A DNA stretch of 53,084 nucleotides from a virus: IMG/VR virus record IMGVR_UViG_3300023116_000064, positions 1-53,084 of that record; one strand, written 5' to 3'. The position numbers and the translations under genes were made by a program. The notes under the pieces were generated by a model, which worked only from the letters and a program-made list of their open reading frames with translations, ran no database searches and was not told the DNA's origin. Below are positions 48,976 through 53,084 of this stretch, one piece after another (position 1 is the stretch's first letter; each line of letters starts with the position of its first letter).

Positions 48976-49305
48976 TTAGTTAAGTGTTTCCAGAATGCTG
49001 ACGGTTAATTTCAAATTACTATCGTTGCTACCAGATAGTTGCAACGAATCACCAGACTCAAGAATCAATCTGCCATTTATAAGACTAAGAGTGTCTTTCC
49101 CCTCAATAGGGAAGTCTTTAACAATTTCAGTAGTAGTTACCGTTCTCTGATGAGAAAGAGAAACAGAATGTGATACAGAATCAATGTTAGCGACTTGTGC
49201 TAACAGAACAACACCACTGTACCCAACGGGAGCAGTGTAGATACCAACAGGACTTGTTGGTGCAACATATGTAACTGTTTTAAATACGTTTAATGGTAAA
49301 GCCAT
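48976..49305 (-). CDS. Small beta-rich fibre-cluster protein, 109 aa
   Basis: 109 aa. MALPLNVFKTVTYVAPTSPV, VGYSGVVLLAQVANIDSVSH, and the end LILESGDSLQLSGSNDSNLK with SILETLN. Paralogue of the 110-aa protein at 27972-28304 with the same length and strand order. It overlaps neither neighbour (4 and 11 nt gaps) and sits between the 624-aa and 1258-aa structural genes. Probably a small virion connector protein. Confidence 0.78.
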   Translation of the reverse strand: MALPLNVFKTVTYVAPTSPVGIYTAPVGYSGVVLLAQVANIDSVSHSVSLSHQRTVTTTEIVKDFPIEGKDTLSLINGRLILESGDSLQLSGSNDSNLKLTVSILETLN

Positions 49306-49309
49306 TTTA

Positions 49310-51184
49310 TTAATTTCCTCCTAGTGCTAGAATTAATGGCGTCACGTTTGCAAACAAACTCTTCGAATAGAAATTACCAGAAATAGTTCCAGTCAATTGA
49401 TTGATAATAACACCTTCACCAATTCTAAAGTTTCCAGCCTGATCGGTACTGGTATAAACGACCAATCCACCATTAGTCATATCAACTTCATTATCTTGAA
49501 TTACAATACCACCATTCTTAGGAAGAGCAGCGGCAATAGTTGTACCAGATCCAACATACTCAAAAGAATGACCAGATGCTAGCAAACGACTTTGCTTAAA
49601 GAATGGAACTGTAGTTCCTACTCCAACAGAGAATGGAATATTTTCATTAACAGTTATAGTACATATTCCAGATGAAGTAATTTCTGTCGAACTTTCAATA
49701 GCAAAGTATGAAGGAAGAGTTTTAACATATCCCGTTGCCGTATTAAAACCAACGTCTGGAGCAGAAAAAGTTACACTAGGTGTAGTAGTATAACCTCTTC
49801 CACTTGAAATCAATAAAACGTCACTAACAGACCCATCTAGAGTTTCTGCAGCTGCAGTGGCAGTAATTCCCCATTCAGTGGATGGGTCATCAATAGTTAC
49901 TGTTGGTGGAGAAGTATATCCAGTTCCACCAGAACTAACAACAACTTTAGAAACTGTGTTGTAGAGATGGTCAAAATAAACAACTTGACCATCAAAAGGT
50001 CTAGTAACATTTACAGAAACACTTCCAGGACTATAAAAAGTGTGGCGAATCGTTGAAACAGATCCAACATTTACTTCAAAAGTTGTAGTTGATGGAGTTG
50101 CTTTAACCTCAAAAACGTATCCATTATTTCCTGATGGATAATATAGTGGTGTTACTCCACCATCATAATCACAAGTAAATCCAACACCGTTAAGTGTAAC
50201 ACCCATTCCAACGTTAAACCCATGAGCAGATGCTGTGGTTGCCGTTAAAACGCCAGTAATATGATCATAATCAGCACCAGTGACTTGTAAGGTGCTCACA
50301 CCAACATTAACTGTAAATACTGATGAATTAACTGGTGCTGATTCAAGAAGAGTTCCAGAGAACTTTAACGGACTCACACCATCAGAAACTAATCCGTAGT
50401 TACCAAATGATGAGTTTGAGTTGGTTAGGTCGCAAGCACCACCAGAACCAGTAAATACAGCAGTTTCATCACAGATAGTAAAGAGAGAAACTAACTGAGC
50501 ATATCCCTCGTTCGTAATAGATGCTCCAATTCCTGCTTCATTATACTGAGTATAAGAGTCAAGAACCATTGACTTCAATGGTCCAAGAGCATGATTTCCA
50601 TCGACTCTCAGACCAATACTTCTTGGGATAAAGTTTGTGCAGTTTTGAATATAAGGAGATTGTGCAAAATATTTGATATCATTTGGATTGAAAGCAAAGA
50701 TTGCTCCAGTATTGGCCGAACCAACAAATGACATCTCGGTAATATAATTACCAGGACTTACATAAAAGAGATCACCTTGATTTTGTGGAGTAACCGATAC
50801 CTCTCTCAGATTATCTCCAACAATACTTATTTGAGATGGAAGTGCAATAGGATTATCTTCTAGATAAGTCCCAGCACTAACTTTAATAACAGTTCCTGCT
50901 GTTGCGATTCCAACTGCTGCTTTGATTGTTCGTTTGGCGTCTCCGAGTTTGACTCCTGTGTTGTCGTCGTCTCCGTCTGTTGTGACATATAAAACATTAG
51001 TGACTTCTGTACCGGCGGTAAGATTAACAACCTCCGTAGCGATACCAGTAGCTGCAAACCTATCTCTTATCGTAAATAGGTTCGCATCATAAGTGTTAAG
51101 AGCTAATTCTCCCGTCTGTAAATCGGAAACCTGGGGAATTTTTCCAGGCACCGCAGATCGTTTGATTCTATACGGTGTTGCCAT
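49310..51184 (-). CDS. Virion structural protein with beta-helix domain, 624 aa
   Basis: 624 aa. N-terminus MATPYRIKRSAVPGKIPQVSDLQTGELALNTYDANLFT, the R-x-KRSxVxGKxPxxxDLxxGELAxNxxDxxL motif typical of phage baseplate/fibre proteins. Then VLYVTTDGDDDNTGVKLGDA, TIKAAVGIATAGTVIKVSAGTY and a beta-helix of the same kind as the fibre modules but much diverged. Later are tandem domains VVSSGGTGYTSPPTVTIDDP and LISSGRGYTTTPSVTFSAP, a Gly-Tyr-Thr repeat common in cyanophage structural proteins. It is the first gene of the fibre cluster and may anchor it to the baseplate. Confidence 0.85.
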   Translation of the reverse strand: MATPYRIKRSAVPGKIPQVSDLQTGELALNTYDANLFTIRDRFAATGIATEVVNLTAGTEVTNVLYVTTDGDDDNTGVKLGDAKRTIKAAVGIATAGTVIKVSAGTYLEDNPIALPSQISIVGDNLREVSVTPQNQGDLFYVSPGNYITEMSFVGSANTGAIFAFNPNDIKYFAQSPYIQNCTNFIPRSIGLRVDGNHALGPLKSMVLDSYTQYNEAGIGASITNEGYAQLVSLFTICDETAVFTGSGGACDLTNSNSSFGNYGLVSDGVSPLKFSGTLLESAPVNSSVFTVNVGVSTLQVTGADYDHITGVLTATTASAHGFNVGMGVTLNGVGFTCDYDGGVTPLYYPSGNNGYVFEVKATPSTTTFEVNVGSVSTIRHTFYSPGSVSVNVTRPFDGQVVYFDHLYNTVSKVVVSSGGTGYTSPPTVTIDDPSTEWGITATAAAETLDGSVSDVLLISSGRGYTTTPSVTFSAPDVGFNTATGYVKTLPSYFAIESSTEITSSGICTITVNENIPFSVGVGTTVPFFKQSRLLASGHSFEYVGSGTTIAAALPKNGGIVIQDNEVDMTNGGLVVYTSTDQAGNFRIGEGVIINQLTGTISGNFYSKSLFANVTPLILALGGN

Positions 51185-51212
51185 TTATCGCATTCGGTAT
51201 GTACCAAAAGAA

Positions 51213-51242
51213 GCAGTATATACTGCCTTTGATTTATTTATT
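51213..51242 (-). promoter_or_regulatory. Late element and 14-bp palindrome
   Basis: GCAGTATATACTGC (51213-51226) is a perfect palindrome, preceded on the minus strand by AATAAATAAATC (51242-51231), a late-type element. Together they fill the leader of the 624-aa gene. The palindrome could be an operator or RNA hairpin; a TTCTTTT run follows it on the minus strand, so weak termination is also possible. Confidence 0.45.
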
Positions 51243-51613
51243 CAAGTTGCGTTATTCCTTCTTGGGCGATACGCAAACAAGTTAGTCGGTGGATCTGGTT
51301 TCATCCAGTCCTTAATTTTTTCATATCTCTGAATACTAAAAAACTCCTGAGAAAGATACCAATCTTCCCAAGGAGTATGACCTTTATCTTGATTGCAATC
51401 ATGGCAGGCACACACAACATTCTTTGTGTAGTCTGCTCCACCCTTTGAACGGGGAACAATGTGATCTAATGTGAGTCCTTCTTCAGACCCACAATAGGCA
51501 CATTTATTACCCCATTCTTCCTTTATCTTCCTCCTCCACATTCTTTTCGCTTCTGCCGAACTTGTTGTCTGGAGATTGAAGACATAGGCTTGCGGGGAGT
51601 TGTATAGGGGCAT
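51242..51613 (-). CDS. HNH endonuclease
   Basis: 123 aa. The HNH fold with zinc knuckles is clear: CAYC (38-41), LTLDHIVPRSKGGADYTKN (47-65) with D50-H51 and N65, then CACHDCNQDKG with C70 and C73. It resembles small HNH nucleases of cyanobacteria and phages; it could be a homing endonuclease, a packaging-related nuclease or a host-DNA nuclease. Its place beside talC, in front of the fibre cluster and in the common reading direction, does not decide this. No ribosome site is obvious before ATG 51613. Confidence 0.88.
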   Translation of the reverse strand: MPLYNSPQAYVFNLQTTSSAEAKRMWRRKIKEEWGNKCAYCGSEEGLTLDHIVPRSKGGADYTKNVVCACHDCNQDKGHTPWEDWYLSQEFFSIQRYEKIKDWMKPDPPTNLFAYRPRRNNAT

Positions 51614-51627
51614 AAAAGAATTTTGCC

Positions 51628-51643
51628 GTTTTAGTTATTTATT
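51628..51643 (-). promoter_or_regulatory. Late-type promoter element
   Basis: AATAAATAACTAAAAC on the minus strand before the HNH gene, overlapping the end of the 51-aa zinc-ribbon gene. Extended late motif. Confidence 0.5.
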
Positions 51644-51790
51644 TGTTTTGAAATCAACATGTTTCTTTTTACATGCTCCACGTGCCCATGCTCTTGCCAT
51701 GCTGTCTACATGAGAACAAGGTTTTCCTTTCTCACCACAGTAGGGACACTTAGCATCATTTGGATCATTAGGGTATGAAAACTTCGGCAT
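51635..51790 (-). CDS. 51-aa zinc-ribbon-like protein
   Basis: 51 aa starting MPKFSYPNDPNDAKCPYCGE, with CPYCG, then C25, H27 and a later C40 before a basic tail (KKKHVDFKTNK). CxxC plus C/H suggests a small zinc site. ATG has a good GAGGA ribosome site 6 nt upstream and overlaps the 3' end of the 88-aa gene by 23 nt. Function unknown. Confidence 0.75.
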   Translation of the reverse strand: MPKFSYPNDPNDAKCPYCGEKGKPCSHVDSMARAWARGACKKKHVDFKTNK

Positions 51791-52034
51791 TGTCTTCCTC
51801 TAAGATAGGTTGAACTTCCCATGATCCACCAACACCACCATCCATATTCACAACAATATCCCGAGTAGGAAGTTGCTTACCGAAAGATACATCAACAATA
51901 TCACCAGGATAAGGTGTAAATTGATAGTAGTGTCCATCACCTTTCATGGCAACAAGAGTGGTTGCATCTTGAAGAGATCCACAATCAGCAATCTTTTTAC
52001 CACCTGGTTGAAATACAGAATAAAAACCGTTCAT
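51768..52034 (-). CDS. Cyanophage hypothetical protein, 88 aa
   Basis: 88 aa: MNGFYSVFQPGGKKIADCGS, LQDATTLVAMKGDGHYYQF, TPYPGDIVDVSFGKQLP, MDGGVGGSWEVQPILEEDNAE. Looks like a small beta-barrel-type protein. ATG overlaps the upstream stop as ATGA. Neighbouring genes and style suggest a conserved cyanophage protein, but I do not recognise a named family. Confidence 0.75.
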   Translation of the reverse strand: MNGFYSVFQPGGKKIADCGSLQDATTLVAMKGDGHYYQFTPYPGDIVDVSFGKQLPTRDIVVNMDGGVGGSWEVQPILEEDNAEVFIP

Positions 52035-52315
52035 TTCTTTTCGTATGGGTGTGCCTGTTTCAAATCAGGATTTGGTTGGGAAGGAACTACTGGGTTCCTA
52101 GTTACATTTTCAATTACAATAAAGGCATCACTTTGATAACTTACTGTACCATAAGGTTTTGCCCACTTGGGGTTAGCACCTTCAGTCTGGTGAATGCCGC
52201 TGTTGGCAACTCCACCAATCTTGACACGAAGTTCATCATTTGGATCCCAATCCATCTTACCAAGAGCAATTGCTAGTTGCCCTAGCATATCAGCACTTGG
52301 GAATTTCTCTTTCAT
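52031..52315 (-). CDS. Cyanophage hypothetical protein, 94 aa
   Basis: 94 aa from ATG at 52315, chosen for the GAGGA ribosome site 8 nt upstream; the frame could be opened earlier at 52348, but that would overlap the 45-aa ORF more. Sequence: MKEKFPSADMLGQLAIALGK, WDPNDELRVKIGGVANSGIH, TVSYQSDAFIVIENVTRNPV, ending HPYEKK. No family recognised. It overlaps the 88-aa gene by 4 nt. Confidence 0.72.
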   Translation of the reverse strand: MKEKFPSADMLGQLAIALGKMDWDPNDELRVKIGGVANSGIHQTEGANPKWAKPYGTVSYQSDAFIVIENVTRNPVVPSQPNPDLKQAHPYEKK

Positions 52316-52427
52316 CACATTTTCCTCTGGTTCCAGGTTTCCGATCATCTCTTTTCAAGTAGTAAAGATTTGGCCAAGTATCCATTATTATAGCACGAAG
52401 TTTGTCTGGTGTCTCAGAACTAATCAT
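52290..52427 (-). CDS. 45-aa protein overlapping talC and the 94-aa gene
   Basis: 45 aa: MISSETPDKLRAIIMDTWPN, LYYLKRDDRKPGTRGKCDER, ending EIPKC. ATG overlaps the talC stop by 8 nt and its own 3' end overlaps the next gene by 26 nt, the usual style of this genome. It fills an otherwise empty gap. Support is ORF quality and position only; function unknown. Confidence 0.55.
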   Translation of the reverse strand: MISSETPDKLRAIIMDTWPNLYYLKRDDRKPGTRGKCDEREIPKC

Positions 52428-53079
52428 TCCCCTGAACAGAGTCCCAATCTTTTTGGAATTGCTCAAGACCCTTGTCGGTCAGAACGTTTTTGTACATTCC
52501 CCAAAAAACTTTAGGAGGAATAGTAACTACATCAGTTCCAGCAAGAGCACATTGTTCTACTTGACGTACATCACGAACTGATGCACTCAAAATTTGAGTC
52601 GTTGTAAATTGACCGTTGCCAGTATATGCCTGACGAATATCCTTAATAAGTCCAATACCATCAATAGAATTGTCCATCCAACGACCGACAAATGGTGAGA
52701 CATATGCTGCACCTGCTTTCTCTGCAAGGATTGCCTGAGCAACAGAAAAAATTAGAGTTACATTAACCTTATACTGATTCATTGCAAGTGCCGTACAAGC
52801 TTTGAGACCCTCAACTGTACATGGAACTTTAATAGTTACGTTCCACAAACCATTGAATGCTTGTGCTTGATCTATCATCTCTTCGGCAGTATCAGCAACG
52901 ACTTCTGCAGAAACGGATTGCAAACTAGAGAAAGAAGTAGAGATCTCTTTAATAACTTCTACCGGATCTCTTCCACTTTTTTTGATAAGAGTTGGATTAG
53001 TCGTTACCCCATTTACTAATCCAGTTTCATGTGCCTTTGCAATTTCGGTAACGTCGGCGGTATCTAGAAAAATTTTCAT
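52420..53079 (-). CDS. talC: Transaldolase (TalC/MipB type)
   Basis: 219 aa, complete, starting 5 nt from the window edge. Key residues: D6 in FLDTADV, N28 in GVTTNPTLI (24-32), Schiff-base K84 in NVTIKVPCTVEGLKA (80-94), and SPFVGR (128-133) in which Phe130 stands where fructose-6-phosphate aldolases have Tyr, favouring transaldolase activity. TalC moves a three-carbon unit in the pentose phosphate pathway. Cyanophages use it to push carbon and NADPH toward nucleotide synthesis during infection, usually in the light-dependent auxiliary gene set. No promoter is visible because the upstream side is cut off. Confidence 0.95.
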   Translation of the reverse strand: MKIFLDTADVTEIAKAHETGLVNGVTTNPTLIKKSGRDPVEVIKEISTSFSSLQSVSAEVVADTAEEMIDQAQAFNGLWNVTIKVPCTVEGLKACTALAMNQYKVNVTLIFSVAQAILAEKAGAAYVSPFVGRWMDNSIDGIGLIKDIRQAYTGNGQFTTTQILSASVRDVRQVEQCALAGTDVVTIPPKVFWGMYKNVLTDKGLEQFQKDWDSVQGND

Positions 53080-53084
53080 GGATT

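Noticed and set aside
1-53084. tRNA genes, integrase or att sites
   Set aside because: Nothing with a tRNA cloverleaf pattern was seen in the intergenic spaces, and no integrase-like protein is encoded; a T4-like cyanophage is not expected to integrate.

Overview
The window looks like part of a T4-like cyanophage (cyanomyovirus) genome. Evidence is the T4 replication/late-transcription set (gp32, gp59, gp33), together with phoH, thyX, a TalC-type transaldolase, the cyanobacterial DUF1825 protein and DUF4278-like small proteins, plus about 40 kb of long repetitive tail-fibre genes. Base composition is moderately AT-rich. Every confident gene but one reads on the minus strand, so transcription runs from high to low coordinates. 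I see no tRNA, rRNA, CRISPR array or insertion sequence, and no stretch over 300 bases without a gene or a described element.

Layout in the direction of transcription. (1) 53079-51242: transaldolase (talC), four small cyanophage genes and an HNH endonuclease. (2) 51184-8359: a giant tail-fibre region. It holds a 624-aa structural protein and fibre polypeptides of 1258, 2225, 1591, 878, 756, 406, 1251 and 918 aa. Three glycine-rich adhesin-like proteins and several small XkdW-like or assembly-like proteins lie between them. Six of the fibres carry collagen-like G-x-Q tracts, three share a near-identical block of about 1.45 kb, and two end in S74-type intramolecular chaperone domains. (3) 8111-5247: glutaredoxin, small membrane and DUF proteins. 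(4) 5250-1: thyX, a small hypothetical gene, phoH, a PD-(D/E)XK nuclease, gp33, gp59, a 57-aa coiled coil, DUF1825, gp32, two tiny membrane peptides and a Mom-like modification gene cut by the left edge. Most genes in this last block overlap by 1-26 nt, which suggests translational coupling.

The most unusual part is a set of enzymes between the fibre genes. It comprises a flavin-dependent halogenase-like protein (the only plus-strand gene), four putative 2-oxoglutarate/Fe(II) oxygenases, a five-bladed propeller glycosidase/phosphorylase-like protein, and one 718-aa polypeptide joining TPRs, an FkbM-type methyltransferase and a radical SAM/SPASM domain. My working hypothesis is a fibre-decorating or surface-glycan-modifying module serving the collagen-like and glycine-rich fibres. 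This is inference from gene context only.

Regulation is partly legible. Six promoters of host sigma-70 type with 17-bp spacers stand before early-type blocks (1552, 5603, 6369, 8140) and, unexpectedly, before two enzyme operons inside the late fibre cluster (21458, 36852). Three of these have both hexamers at exact consensus. Most fibre genes instead follow T4-type late elements, usually in the longer form ATAAATA-NN-TAAAAA. One intrinsic terminator (5612-5639) has the -35 box of the next promoter and the stop codon of the preceding gene inside its hairpin.
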